Assembly: GCF_015714715.1 (NCBI RefSeq) | Contig: NZ_WAHS01000001.1 | Span: 2,181,001 to 2,245,000 of the forward strand | Source: Aestuariivirga litoralis | GTDB taxonomy: Bacteria > Pseudomonadota > Alphaproteobacteria > Rhizobiales > Aestuariivirgaceae | Direction of reading: 5' to 3' | Length of the DNA: 64,000 bases | Shown: positions 1 through 8,759 of the stretch, in pieces | Layout of the letters: each line of letters opens with the position of its first letter | How positions within the stretch are numbered: the stretch's first letter is position 1 | Program-made: the position numbers and the translations under genes | The notes under the pieces: model-generated | Told to the model about the DNA's origin: nothing | Database searches by the model: none | Seen by the model: the letters and a program-made list of their open reading frames with translations, nothing else

Positions 1-800
1 TGAACCGGCGCGACTTCCTCGACCGGCTGAAGGCGCTGGCGGGTGCTGCTGCGGTCACGCCGATCCTCGCCCAGCTGGAAAACAATTACGCCCATGCCGA
101 CACAGTGGCGGCGGATGATCCCAGGCTGGTCACAAAAGAAGTGCAGATTCTCCCCGACATTTATGGCCTTCTCGCCATGCCGAAAGATGCCAAGGGCAAG
201 TTAGGTGCGGTGATGGTGATCCACGAAAACCGTGGCCTCAACCCGCATATCCAGGACATTGTGCGGCGCGTGGCGCTGGAAGGCTTTGTGGTGTTCGGCA
301 CGGATTATCTTTCTCTGATCGGCCGCACGCCGCAGAATGAGGACAAGGCGCGCGAGATGATCGGCACGCTGAAGCCGGAAGATGTTCTGGCCATGTCGAT
401 GGATGTGCGGCTTGCGCTTTCTGAACATGAAGCATCGAATGGCAAGGTGGGGGCTGTTGGCTTCTGCTGGGGTGGCGGTGCGGTGAATGCGCTGGCGGTG
501 GCAGACCCTGATCTCAATGCTGGCGTTGCGTACTACGGCATGCAGGTGCCCGCTGCCGATGTGCCCAAGATCAAAGCGCCGTTGCTGTTGCAGAATGGTG
601 GACTCGATGAGCGGGTGAATGCTGGGATCAAGGATTTCGAAGCTGCGCTGAAGGCGGGCGGGAAGACGTATGAGCTGTACGTTTATGAGGGCGCCAACCA
701 CGCATTCAACAATGACACCAACCCGGCCAGGTATAACAAGGAAGCGGCGGACCTTGCGTGGGGTAGGACGATCGGGTGGTTCAAGAAGTATTTGGCGTAA
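1..800 (+). CDS. Dienelactone hydrolase family protein, Tat-exported (5' partial)
   Basis: This alpha/beta hydrolase of the dienelactone hydrolase (carboxymethylenebutenolidase) family is cut by the left edge; the readable frame starts at base 3. The visible N-terminus reads NRRDFL, followed by an Ala-rich hydrophobic stretch ending near AHA, which looks like a twin-arginine signal, so the enzyme probably acts in the periplasm. The catalytic elements are present: GFCWGGG with the nucleophilic Cys, an Asp in NGGLDERV and a His in EGANHAF. The physiological substrate cannot be told from sequence. Family members I know start roughly 20-25 residues further upstream, so the true start lies outside the window. 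A terminator-like hairpin follows at 858-886. Confidence 0.88.
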   Translation, partial: NRRDFLDRLKALAGAAAVTPILAQLENNYAHADTVAADDPRLVTKEVQILPDIYGLLAMPKDAKGKLGAVMVIHENRGLNPHIQDIVRRVALEGFVVFGTDYLSLIGRTPQNEDKAREMIGTLKPEDVLAMSMDVRLALSEHEASNGKVGAVGFCWGGGAVNALAVADPDLNAGVAYYGMQVPAADVPKIKAPLLLQNGGLDERVNAGIKDFEAALKAGGKTYELYVYEGANHAFNNDTNPARYNKEAADLAWGRTIGWFKKYLA

Positions 801-857
801 CTCACCCTTCCCCCAAGAGGGGGATTGTGGACAGGCGGTAAAGTTGACCTGAAGCAC

Positions 858-886
858 ACGCGTCTCTAAAGAGGCGCGTCTGTTTT
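858..886 (+). terminator. Hairpin with T-run between the hydrolase gene and lysS
   Basis: A 10-bp stem with one mismatch (arms 858-867 and 870-879) has a 2-base loop and is followed by CTGTTTT. It fits an intrinsic terminator for the upstream hydrolase gene. It lies only 13 bases before the lysS start, so it could instead act in the lysS leader. A second short hairpin, five C and five G around AAGA, sits at 810-823. Confidence 0.5.
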
Positions 887-898
887 AAAGGAACCGAA

Positions 899-2521
899 AT
901 GCCCGTCTCTCCTGCTCTCCGCGAAGCTGCGCTCGCCTCCAAGGCCTGGCCTTTTGAGGAAGCGCGCAAGATTTTAAAGCGCGTGGAGAAGTCGGGCCAG
1001 AAACAGGTGCTGTTCGAAACCGGCTATGGCCCTTCGGGCCTGCCGCATATCGGCACATTCGGCGAAGTGGCGCGCACCACCATGGTGCGCAAGGCGTTCT
1101 CGATGATGAGCGACCTGCCCACGCGCCTGCTGTGCTTCTCTGACGACATGGACGGGATGCGCAAGATCCCCGACAATGTGCCTGACAAGTCATTCCTTGA
1201 GCCGCATCTGCACAAGCCGCTGACCCGCGTGCCCAATCCGTTCGGCGGCGATTATGAAAGCTTCGGCCATCACAACAATGCGATGCTGCGGCGCTTTCTG
1301 GATACGTTCGGGTTTGACTATGAGTTCGCTTCGGCGAGTGAATATTACAAGTCCGGCCGCTTCGATGACATGCTGATCCATGTGCTGGAAAAGTATGACG
1401 CGATCATGGGCGTGATGCTGCCAACCTTGGGTGAAGAGCGCCAGGCCACATATTCGCCGGTGCTGCCGATCTCACCGATCAGTGGCCGTGTGCTTTACGT
1501 GCCGATGAAGAGTGTGGACCCGAAGGCCGGCACTGTGACCTTCACGGATGAAGATGGCAGCGATTGCACGCTGGATGTGCGCGGCGGCAAGGTGAAGCTG
1601 CAATGGAAGCCGGATTTCGGCATGCGCTGGGCGGCTTTGCATGTGGATTTCGAAATGTTTGGCAAGGACCATCAGACCAATGCACCGGTCTATGATGCGA
1701 TCTGCGAAATCCTCGGCGTGCCGGCACCTGAGCATTATGTCTATGAGCTGTTCCTCGACGAAAAGGGCCAGAAGATTTCCAAGTCGAAGGGTAACGGCCT
1801 GACGATCGACGAATGGCTGACCTATGCTGATCCGGATTCGCTGGCGCTTTACATGTATCAGAAGCCACGCGAGGCGAAGCGGTTGTTCTTTGACGTGATC
1901 CCGCGCGCGGTGGATGAGTATGAGGCGTTCCTGAACGCCTATCAGAAGCAGGAAGGCAAGATTGCCGACCAGTTGATGAACCCGGTCTGGCACATCCATG
2001 GCGGCAATCCGCCGAAGCCGGAAGGAGCTGGCCTGTCGTTCACGCTGCTGCTGAATTTGGCCACTGTGGCCAATACGGAAGACAAGGCCGTGATGTGGGC
2101 TTTCATCAAGCGCTACAAGCCGGAGCTTGATCCTGCGACGCACAAGCGCCTGGATTCACTGGTGGGCTACGCGATCCGTTACTATCAGGATTTCGTGAAG
2201 CCGGCGAAGCAGTACCGTGCTGCGACCGCTGATGAAGCCACCGCGCTGAAGGATCTGGCCGCTGCCGTCGCATCCTTGCCGGAAGGTTCAAGCGCAGAAG
2301 ACATTCAGCAGAAGGTCTATGACGTAGGCCGCCGTGAGCCTTACCTCACCACGCAAAAGGACGGCTCTGCCGGCGTGGCGCTCACCTGGTTCAACATGCT
2401 GTATCAGGTGTTGCTGGGCGAAGAAAAAGGGCCGCGCTTCGGTTCTTTCGCGGCGCTTTATGGTGTGGGCAATACGGTGAAGTTGATCCAGGATGCCCTC
2501 GCGGGTAAGCTTACAAAGTAA
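899..2521 (+). CDS. lysS: Lysine--tRNA ligase, class I
   Basis: This cytoplasmic enzyme charges tRNA-Lys with lysine. It is a class I (Rossmann fold, archaeal-type) LysRS rather than the class II enzyme of most bacteria: the HIGH-type motif PSGLPHIGT lies at residues 45-53 and KISKS at 292-296. The 540-residue length is normal for class I LysRS, which carries a C-terminal alpha-helix-cage anticodon-binding region. The start has an AAAGGAA ribosome site 5-6 bases upstream. Class I LysRS is a recognised trait of many alphaproteobacteria and spirochaetes. No class II lysS is seen in the window. Confidence 0.97.
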   Translation: MPVSPALREAALASKAWPFEEARKILKRVEKSGQKQVLFETGYGPSGLPHIGTFGEVARTTMVRKAFSMMSDLPTRLLCFSDDMDGMRKIPDNVPDKSFLEPHLHKPLTRVPNPFGGDYESFGHHNNAMLRRFLDTFGFDYEFASASEYYKSGRFDDMLIHVLEKYDAIMGVMLPTLGEERQATYSPVLPISPISGRVLYVPMKSVDPKAGTVTFTDEDGSDCTLDVRGGKVKLQWKPDFGMRWAALHVDFEMFGKDHQTNAPVYDAICEILGVPAPEHYVYELFLDEKGQKISKSKGNGLTIDEWLTYADPDSLALYMYQKPREAKRLFFDVIPRAVDEYEAFLNAYQKQEGKIADQLMNPVWHIHGGNPPKPEGAGLSFTLLLNLATVANTEDKAVMWAFIKRYKPELDPATHKRLDSLVGYAIRYYQDFVKPAKQYRAATADEATALKDLAAAVASLPEGSSAEDIQQKVYDVGRREPYLTTQKDGSAGVALTWFNMLYQVLLGEEKGPRFGSFAALYGVGNTVKLIQDALAGKLTK

Positions 2522-2522
2522 T

Positions 2523-2679
2523 CGCCCCTCTCCCGTCGCAGATGGGAGAGGGTGCCGACAGGCGGGTGAGGGGCTGGTTGCTACCAGCTCCCCGCTGTAA
2601 AAATCTCACTGTCGGCCACCAGGCCCTCATCCGCCCGTCGGGCACCTTCTCCCATGCATTCGCACGGGAGAAGGGCGAT
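2523..2679. repeat. Large imperfect inverted repeat between convergent genes
   Basis: The left arm (2523-2575) and right arm (2622-2679) are reverse complements over most of about 50 bases. Each arm contains its own nested hairpin (CTCTCCC...GGGAGAG on the left, TTCTCCC...GGGAGAA on the right). The wording resembles the short interspersed palindromic elements scattered between genes in rhizobial genomes. It separates lysS from the convergent epimerase gene and probably ends transcription from both sides. Shorter relatives of the motif occur near 802-823, 14284-14312 and 27622-27657. Confidence 0.75.
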
Positions 2680-3611
2680 TATTTTCGCGCCGCCAGCGCT
2701 GTCTTGGGAATGCCTACTTCGAACGGCGTGGCATTGCCCCAGAAGCGCTTGGCGAATTTGTCGGCATTCACTTCATAAGGCCGATCGAACAGGAAGCGCA
2801 TTTCGGTGATGGCGCGCAGCATGGGCACGAAGACACCAATGACCGGGATCAAGGCCAGCGGCAGCGCCTGGATGCGCAGCTTGGTGCCCAGTGCCTGCGC
2901 CGCGATGCCCAGCATCTGGCGCGGGGTTTTGACCGGGGCGCAGGGCACATGCCAGGCCTGCCCGAAATCTGCATCCGGCGCTTCCAGCAAAGTGACGGCA
3001 GCGCGCGCAATGTCCGGCACATAGGCAAAAGCATGCGGCAGGTCAGGCTTCATCACCAGTTGCGCGGGTTTGCCATCGCCAATGGCGTTGAACACATCAT
3101 TGCTGAAATGCGAGAGCGACACGCCGGGGCCGTAGAAATCCGGGGCGCGCAAGGCGGCGAATTTCACCGCACCAGCATCTGCAGCATCCTGCCACATGCG
3201 GGTGATCACCGAACGGGTGGAAGGCTTGGCGCCAAAGCTGGTCAGCGGCATGTCTTCGGTCAGTGGCTTATCCTGCGGGCCATACATGTAAAGATTGTCG
3301 ATGAACACCACGCGGGCACCGGTGGCTTCGGCGGCGGCCAGAATGTTGCCCATCGCCAGCGGCCAGGATTTCATCCACACTTTGCCGTCATAGGCAAAGC
3401 CGATCGAGATCACGACCTGATCCTTGCCCTTGAAGGCGCTCATCACCGAGGCGCGGTCCAGCACATCGCAGGGCGTGAAGGCCAGGCCATCGGACAGATC
3501 CTTGGGGCTGCGGCGCTGGGCGACGGTGACCTTGTAATCCCTGGCCTTCAGCTGTTCAGCAGTTTCAGCGCCTACCGGGCCGTAGCCCACAATCAGAATG
3601 TTCTTTTCCAT
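2679..3611 (-). CDS. NAD(P)-dependent epimerase/dehydratase family protein
   Basis: This is a 310-residue Rossmann-fold protein of the extended short-chain dehydrogenase / NAD-dependent epimerase family. The dinucleotide-binding glycine motif is GYGPVG at residues 9-14, and a conserved NLYMYGP segment lies where the family has its catalytic Tyr. I chose the ATG at 3611 because AGGAG sits 6 bases upstream; an in-frame start further up would run through the divergent LysR promoter. It is divergently paired with a LysR regulator, the usual arrangement for a regulator and its target. The substrate is unknown; many relatives are quinone- or sugar-nucleotide-related. Confidence 0.85.
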   Translation of the reverse strand: MEKNILIVGYGPVGAETAEQLKARDYKVTVAQRRSPKDLSDGLAFTPCDVLDRASVMSAFKGKDQVVISIGFAYDGKVWMKSWPLAMGNILAAAEATGARVVFIDNLYMYGPQDKPLTEDMPLTSFGAKPSTRSVITRMWQDAADAGAVKFAALRAPDFYGPGVSLSHFSNDVFNAIGDGKPAQLVMKPDLPHAFAYVPDIARAAVTLLEAPDADFGQAWHVPCAPVKTPRQMLGIAAQALGTKLRIQALPLALIPVIGVFVPMLRAITEMRFLFDRPYEVNADKFAKRFWGNATPFEVGIPKTALAARK

Positions 3612-3684
3612 GTCGTTCTCCTTTGATGAGATAAACATGGACCCATCTTGACCATACCTCAAATGCATAGATATTATCCGAACT

Positions 3685-4605
3685 ATGCGCCAAGTGAATT
3701 TGAACGGGATTGACCTGAACCTGCTGCCGCCGCTGGAAGCGCTGCTGAGGCTGCGCAATGTCAGCGAAGCAGCCAGCGCCACCGGCCTCAGCCAGCCGGC
3801 GATGAGCCGCACGCTGGCGCGCCTGCGCGATGTGCTGGATGATCCCTTGCTGGTGCGGGTCGGGCGGCAATATGCGCTTACCCCTAAGGCTTCCCTGCTG
3901 CAGCCGGAATTGCATCAGGCTTTGCAGCGTGTGTCGGGGTTGTTCGATTTTTCGGCCTTTGATCCGTTGCAGGAAAAGCGGCTGGTGCGGTTTGTGGGGG
4001 CGGATACGCATACGATCCAGTTCTTCCCGCCTTTGGTCAAGAAAATGAGCGCGGAAGCGCCGGGGATCGAGCTGTCGGTGGAACCCTATTCGCCCGGCTT
4101 GTTCCAGCGGATGAATGACGGTTCCCTCGATTTTGCTTTTGCTTTGGCCAATACCCCGCTGCCGCGCGGCCTGGCCAGCCAGCCCATGGGGCAAGACCGG
4201 CTCGCGCTCGTCATGCGGCGCGGGAATCCCGCTGCCGGATCACGCTGCACACTGAAGCAGTTTGCCAAGCTGGGTCATGTGGGGGTGCGGATTTTTGGTG
4301 ACGGGGTTTCGGAGATTGACCGTCAGCTGGCGGCGGCAGGCTTAAAACGCGAGATGAAATTGATGACGCCGCATTTCATGGCGGCGCTTGCCACTGTCAG
4401 CCAGACGGATCTGGTGACCACGATTTCACGGGCCTTTGCGGAGAAATTTGCGGCTTCACTGGATCTGGTTGTGATGGAGCCGCCGTTGACAGATATCGAA
4501 CTCAAACAAACGGTCGTCTATCCGCAATTGCGGAAGGACGACCGGTTTTTGGTGTGGATGGTTGCGGCCATGCAAGAGGTGGCCCGCAAAGTCTATCCCA
4601 GCTGA
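3685..4605 (+). CDS. LysR family transcriptional regulator
   Basis: This 306-residue protein has an N-terminal winged helix-turn-helix (about residues 8-65, including AASATGLSQPAMSRTLARLR) and a C-terminal periplasmic-binding-protein-like effector domain. It belongs to the NodD/SyrM-like branch that begins with a LNLL stretch. It is transcribed away from the epimerase gene across a 73-base gap, so it probably controls that gene. The start codon has no strong ribosome site. The stop lies 6 bases from the end of the convergent DUF1150 gene. Confidence 0.93.
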   Translation: MRQVNLNGIDLNLLPPLEALLRLRNVSEAASATGLSQPAMSRTLARLRDVLDDPLLVRVGRQYALTPKASLLQPELHQALQRVSGLFDFSAFDPLQEKRLVRFVGADTHTIQFFPPLVKKMSAEAPGIELSVEPYSPGLFQRMNDGSLDFAFALANTPLPRGLASQPMGQDRLALVMRRGNPAAGSRCTLKQFAKLGHVGVRIFGDGVSEIDRQLAAAGLKREMKLMTPHFMAALATVSQTDLVTTISRAFAEKFAASLDLVVMEPPLTDIELKQTVVYPQLRKDDRFLVWMVAAMQEVARKVYPS

Positions 4606-4611
4606 TGCGCC

Positions 4612-4866
4612 TTAGTTCACTATTGAGGGCATGAGCTCGTGCTCGAGCGCGCTGCCCACGGCATCCTCAATCGATTGCGAGATCGAAATCGGCGCGCCAT
4701 TGGCGTTGAAAAGGCCGAAAAGCTGCTCGCCGGGCGCGATCTTGATGGTCTGTCCCAGGAGGCGCGAAGCGTCCTCGGCATCCATCGGTTTCACATAGGC
4801 CATGAGGCCTGCGCCAATGGCCTGAAGCTGTTCGGGGCTGACTGTCGTGTGAGATTTGTTTTCCAT
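4612..4866 (-). CDS. DUF1150 family protein
   Basis: This 84-residue acidic cytoplasmic protein has the family's characteristic AIGAGLMAYVKPMDAEDA beginning and a C-terminal SALEHEL segment. DUF1150 proteins are small, alphaproteobacteria-restricted proteins without an assigned biochemical role; elsewhere they often sit beside small heat-shock protein genes, but no such gene is here. I used the ATG at 4866; a TTG three codons further upstream is in frame and cannot be excluded. No clear Shine-Dalgarno sequence is visible. Confidence 0.85.
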   Translation of the reverse strand: MENKSHTTVSPEQLQAIGAGLMAYVKPMDAEDASRLLGQTIKIAPGEQLFGLFNANGAPISISQSIEDAVGSALEHELMPSIVN

Positions 4867-5010
4867 GAATATCAAATGGGGAAGTCGGGCAAAAGTTCAA
4901 GGGGTGGGGGTTTTGCAACCCTCCTCCAACCCGCTTGCATATGACCCCGATTTGTCGTTCATTGATGCAAGGCTTGATCAGCCGGTCAAATTTTCAGGGA
5001 GAACCTCAAT

Positions 5011-6006
5011 ATGATCAAATCATTGCTTTCAGCGGCAGCACTTTCCACCGTTCTGGCCTCGGCGGCCTTCGCGGCGGATGCTGGCCCGGCCATCGTTTTC
5101 GACATCGGCGGCAAGTTCGACAAGTCGTTCAATGAATCGATGTTCAACGGCGCAGAAAAGTTCAAGACCGAAACCGGCACGGCTTATGGCGAATTCGAAA
5201 TCGCCAATGAAGCCCAGCGCGAACAGGCGATCCGCAATTTTGCCGAAAAGGGCAATTCGCCGATCATCGCCGCTGGCTTTGCCCAGGCCGAAGCGTTGAC
5301 CAAAGTGGCCAAGGAATATCCGGACCTGAAGTTCGCGATCATCGACATGGTTGTTGATCTGCCGAATGTGGAATCGATCGTATTCAAGGAACATGAAGGT
5401 TCCTACCTCGTCGGCGTTCTGGCTGCTGAAGCCTCAAAGACCGGCAAGGTCGGTTTCGTCGGCGGCATGGACATTCCGCTGATCAGCAAGTTCGGCTGCG
5501 GCTATGCCCAAGGCGTGAAGGCTGACAAGAAGGACGCAACCGTATTCCAGAACATGACCGGTGATACCGGTGCGGCCTGGAACGACCCGGTGAAGGGTGG
5601 CGAAATCACCAAGGGCCAGATGGCCAAGGGTGCTGACGTGGTGTTTGCTGCGGCAGGTGCCACCGGCATCGGCGTGCTGCAGGCTGCGGCTGACGGTGGT
5701 GCGCTCTCCATCGGCGTGGACGCCAACCAGAACTATCTGCATCCCGGCAAGGTCTTGACCTCGATGGTCAAGCATGTCGACGTTGCCGTCTATAACATCA
5801 TGAAAGAAGGCAATGCCGGCTTCAAGCCAGGCATCCAGGCGCTTGGCCTCAAAGAGGGCGGCGTGGACTATGCCATGGACGACAACAACAAGCCGCTGGT
5901 GACCGACGCCATGAAGGCCAAGGTGGAAGCCGCCAAGGCCGACATCATTGCCGGCAAGACCGAAGTTCATGACTTCACCGCCGACAACAAGTGCCCGGTT
6001 GAATAA
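5011..6006 (+). CDS. BMP-family nucleoside ABC transporter substrate-binding protein
   Basis: This 331-residue periplasmic protein belongs to the basic membrane protein / PnrA-like family, which binds purine and pyrimidine nucleosides for ABC import. The N-terminus is a signal peptide (MIKSLLSAAALSTVLASAAFA, cleaved before ADAG). Family hallmarks are DIGGKFDKSFNESMFNGAEK early on, GFVGGMDIPLI mid-protein and VFAAAGATGIGVLQAA. GGGAG-type pairing is provided by AGGGAGAAC just upstream of the ATG. It is the first gene of the nucleoside operon and is followed by its own hairpin, so it can be made in excess over the membrane components. Confidence 0.95.
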   Translation: MIKSLLSAAALSTVLASAAFAADAGPAIVFDIGGKFDKSFNESMFNGAEKFKTETGTAYGEFEIANEAQREQAIRNFAEKGNSPIIAAGFAQAEALTKVAKEYPDLKFAIIDMVVDLPNVESIVFKEHEGSYLVGVLAAEASKTGKVGFVGGMDIPLISKFGCGYAQGVKADKKDATVFQNMTGDTGAAWNDPVKGGEITKGQMAKGADVVFAAAGATGIGVLQAAADGGALSIGVDANQNYLHPGKVLTSMVKHVDVAVYNIMKEGNAGFKPGIQALGLKEGGVDYAMDDNNKPLVTDAMKAKVEAAKADIIAGKTEVHDFTADNKCPVE

Positions 6007-6016
6007 GCACTGAGAC

Positions 6017-6072
6017 GAAAAACGCCTCGCTCTGCGATGCCGCTTGACGCGGCACCTGAGTGAGGCGTTTTA
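6017..6072 (+). terminator. Stem-loop after the nucleoside-binding protein gene
   Basis: A long stem (AAAACGCCTC at 6018-6027 pairing with GAGGCGTTTT at 6062-6071) encloses an inner hairpin (TGCCGC...GCGGCA), and T-rich sequence follows. It is probably a partial terminator or 3'-end stabiliser that reduces readthrough into the ATPase gene 33 bases further on. Confidence 0.75.
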
Positions 6073-6105
6073 TTATCCTCTCAAGCTGGGGGCTGAGGAC
6101 TATTC

Positions 6106-7644
6106 ATGACATCCGCCATCGAAGGCACCTTACCTGCGATTGAACTGATCGGCATCGACAAGCGCTTTGGCGCGGTGCATGCCAACAAGGATGTTTCGCT
6201 GTCGATCGCGCAAGGCTCGATCCACGGCATTATCGGTGAAAATGGCGCGGGCAAATCCACCCTGATGTCGATCCTGTTCGGTTTCTACCAAGCCGACAAG
6301 GGCGAAATCAAAGTGCGCGGCGAGCCCGTCAAGATCAAGAATTCCACCAGCGCCATCGCCCATGGCATTGGCATGGTGCATCAGCATTTCATGCTGGTCG
6401 ATACATTCACTGTTCTGGAAAATGTAATCCTTGGTGCCGAAGGCGGCCGCCTGATCGGCCCGGCACTGGCCAAGGCCCGCACTGATCTCAAGCACCTCGC
6501 TGAAGAATATGAAATGGATGTCGATCCCGATGCGATTGTCGGCGAGCTTCCAGTGGGCCTGCAGCAGCGGGTGGAAATCCTCAAGGCGTTGTACAAGGGC
6601 GCCAATGTTCTGATCCTCGACGAACCCACCGGTGTGCTGACACCGGATGAAGCTGATCATCTGTTTCGCATCCTGGGCCAGCTGCGCGACCAGGGCAAAA
6701 CCGTGATCTTCATCACCCACAAGCTGCGCGAGATCATGGCGATCACCGATCATGTGTCGGTGATGCGGCGCGGTGAGGTGGTGGCCGATTTTGAAACCAA
6801 GAACACCAATGTCGGCGAGCTGGCGGAAGCGATGGTGGGCCGCAGCGTTTTGCTGCGCGTCGAGAAAACGCCATCCACCCCCGGCGAAGTGGTGCTGGAA
6901 TGCAAGAACGTGACCTGGCGCGACAAGAAGAATGTGGCGCGCGTGGACAATGTGTCGCTCACCGTGCGCAAGGGTGAGATTGTGGGCATTGCCGGCGTGT
7001 CGGGCAATGGCCAATCGGAATTGCTGGATGTGATCACCGGCATCGCCAAGGCCACAACCGGCCAGATCATTTTTGAAGGCGAAGACATTACGGCGCTCAA
7101 CGACCCGCGCATCCTGCGGGACCGTGGCATGGCGCATGTGCCGGAAGACCGGCACCACCGCGGACTGATCACGTCTTTCAGTGCGGCAGAGAGCGCCATT
7201 CTCGGTTGGCAGCACAATCCGGCTTTGGGAAAGGGGTTCCGCCTCGACCATCAGACTGTGATCAACCAGACGCGCAAGCAGATGGAAGAGTTCGATGTGC
7301 GCCCCGCTGATCCGATGCTGAAGAGTGCGAAATTCTCTGGCGGCAACCAGCAGAAAATCATTCTGGCCCGCGAGATCGGTTCCAACCCTGATCTGCTGAT
7401 CGTGGGCCAGCCCACGCGCGGTGTGGATATCGGCGCCATTGAATTCATTCACCGCCGCCTGATCCAATTGCGCGACCAGGGCAAGGCGATCCTGCTTGTC
7501 TCGGTGGAGCTGGACGAAATCCGCTCGCTGTCGGACCGCATTCTGGTGATGTTCGCCGGCCGCATCATGGGCGAGCGCGGACCTGATGTGGATGAGCGCG
7601 AATGCGGGCTTCTCATGGCTGGCGTCAGCCAGGAGGCGGCATGA
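6106..7644 (+). CDS. Nucleoside ABC transporter ATP-binding protein (two ABC domains)
   Basis: This 512-residue cytoplasmic protein powers the two permeases that follow. It has two fused ABC domains. The first has Walker A GENGAGKS at residues 44-51, Walker B LILDEPTGVLTP and a divergent signature LPVGLQQR. The second has signature FSGGNQQK and a Walker B reading LLIVGQPTRG, in which the catalytic Glu is replaced by Gln and the preceding Asp by Gly. Such asymmetric sites are usual for the BmpB/YufO class of importer ATPases. Its stop overlaps the next start by four bases. Confidence 0.95.
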   Translation: MTSAIEGTLPAIELIGIDKRFGAVHANKDVSLSIAQGSIHGIIGENGAGKSTLMSILFGFYQADKGEIKVRGEPVKIKNSTSAIAHGIGMVHQHFMLVDTFTVLENVILGAEGGRLIGPALAKARTDLKHLAEEYEMDVDPDAIVGELPVGLQQRVEILKALYKGANVLILDEPTGVLTPDEADHLFRILGQLRDQGKTVIFITHKLREIMAITDHVSVMRRGEVVADFETKNTNVGELAEAMVGRSVLLRVEKTPSTPGEVVLECKNVTWRDKKNVARVDNVSLTVRKGEIVGIAGVSGNGQSELLDVITGIAKATTGQIIFEGEDITALNDPRILRDRGMAHVPEDRHHRGLITSFSAAESAILGWQHNPALGKGFRLDHQTVINQTRKQMEEFDVRPADPMLKSAKFSGGNQQKIILAREIGSNPDLLIVGQPTRGVDIGAIEFIHRRLIQLRDQGKAILLVSVELDEIRSLSDRILVMFAGRIMGERGPDVDERECGLLMAGVSQEAA

Positions 7645-8759
7645 GCGCGCGCGGTGAACTTCCGACCTGGGTTGATATCGGCCTCATCCCGCTGCTGAAC
7701 CTCACGATTGCCTTCATCGTCGCTGGACTCGTCGTGGTGGTGATTGGGGAGAACCCGTTCCGCGCTTTGGTGATCATGCTCGACGGCGCCTTAGGCTCGC
7801 TCAAGGGCTGGTCCTATATGTTCTACTACGCCACCAATTTCATCTTCACGGGATTGTGCGTAGCGATTGCCTTTCATGCCGGGCTGTTCAATATCGGCGG
7901 TGAAGGCCAGGCCTATGTGGCGGGCCTTGGTGCAGCCACGCCCGGACTGGTGATCGGCGGCGCGCTGGCTTCGGTACTTCCGGGCACGGTTTCCACGCCC
8001 ATCACGCTGCTCATCTGCCTCGTTTGTAGCTTCCTGGTCGGTGGATTCTGGGGCTGGTTCCCGGGCTATCTGCAGGCCAAGCGCGGCAGCCATATTGTGA
8101 TCACCACCATCATGCTGAATTACATCACCTCCAGCCTGATGGTTTACATGATCAACATGGTGTTCCGCCCCGTCGGCAAGATGGCGGTGGAAAGCCGCGG
8201 CATCGATGATGCTTACATCATGAACTTCCGCGAAATGGCCCGCCTGATCGGGGTGAAAATTCCGGCAACACCGCTGGGGCCTGTGCTGTTCCTCGCGCTG
8301 TTTTCGGCTTGGGCCATTTGGTATCTGCTGTGGCGCACGCGGCTGGGTTATGAAATCCGCGCGGTGGGGGCCAATATGGAAGCTTCGCTCTATGCGGGCA
8401 TCAAGCCGGCCAAGATCATCATGATCACCATGGCGATTTCCGGCGGGCTCGCGGGCCTCATGGCCTTCCATGAAATCCTCGGCACACAGCACCGGCTGGT
8501 GCTGGAATATGTGCAAGGCGCAGGCTTTGTCGGAATCGGCGTGGCGCTGATGGGCCGCTCACATCCTGTGGGCATCGTGCTGGCCGCGCTTTTGTTCGGC
8601 CTGCTTTATCAGGGCGGCACTGAACTCTCTTTCGCCATCCCTACGATCTCGCGAGACATGGTGGTGGTGATCCAGGGCCTGGTCATTCTGTTCATGGGTG
8701 CGTTGGAGCAGACGTTCCGGCCCTATCTCAGTGCAATCTTCGCGAAGATGGAGGACTAA
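7641..8759 (+). CDS. Nucleoside ABC transporter permease
   Basis: This 372-residue inner-membrane protein belongs to the BPD_transp_2 family (YufP/BmpC type), with about eight to nine hydrophobic helices and the long central loop typical of the larger of the two permeases. The ATG at 7641 overlaps the ATPase stop (ATGA) and is preceded by CAGGAGGC, so I prefer it to an in-frame start inside the ATPase gene. It pairs with the next gene product to form the translocation channel. Confidence 0.94.
   Translation: MSARGELPTWVDIGLIPLLNLTIAFIVAGLVVVVIGENPFRALVIMLDGALGSLKGWSYMFYYATNFIFTGLCVAIAFHAGLFNIGGEGQAYVAGLGAATPGLVIGGALASVLPGTVSTPITLLICLVCSFLVGGFWGWFPGYLQAKRGSHIVITTIMLNYITSSLMVYMINMVFRPVGKMAVESRGIDDAYIMNFREMARLIGVKIPATPLGPVLFLALFSAWAIWYLLWRTRLGYEIRAVGANMEASLYAGIKPAKIIMITMAISGGLAGLMAFHEILGTQHRLVLEYVQGAGFVGIGVALMGRSHPVGIVLAALLFGLLYQGGTELSFAIPTISRDMVVVIQGLVILFMGALEQTFRPYLSAIFAKMED

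Noticed and set aside
3612-3684. LysR-type T-N11-A operator between the epimerase and LysR genes
   Set aside because: The region is the likely control region, but I could not find one clearly symmetric T-N11-A site, so no operator is annotated.
6130-7467. Long open frame antisense to the nucleoside transporter ATPase
   Set aside because: It mirrors the codon structure of the clear ABC ATPase gene, is rich in His/Arg/Gln without motifs, and has no ribosome site.
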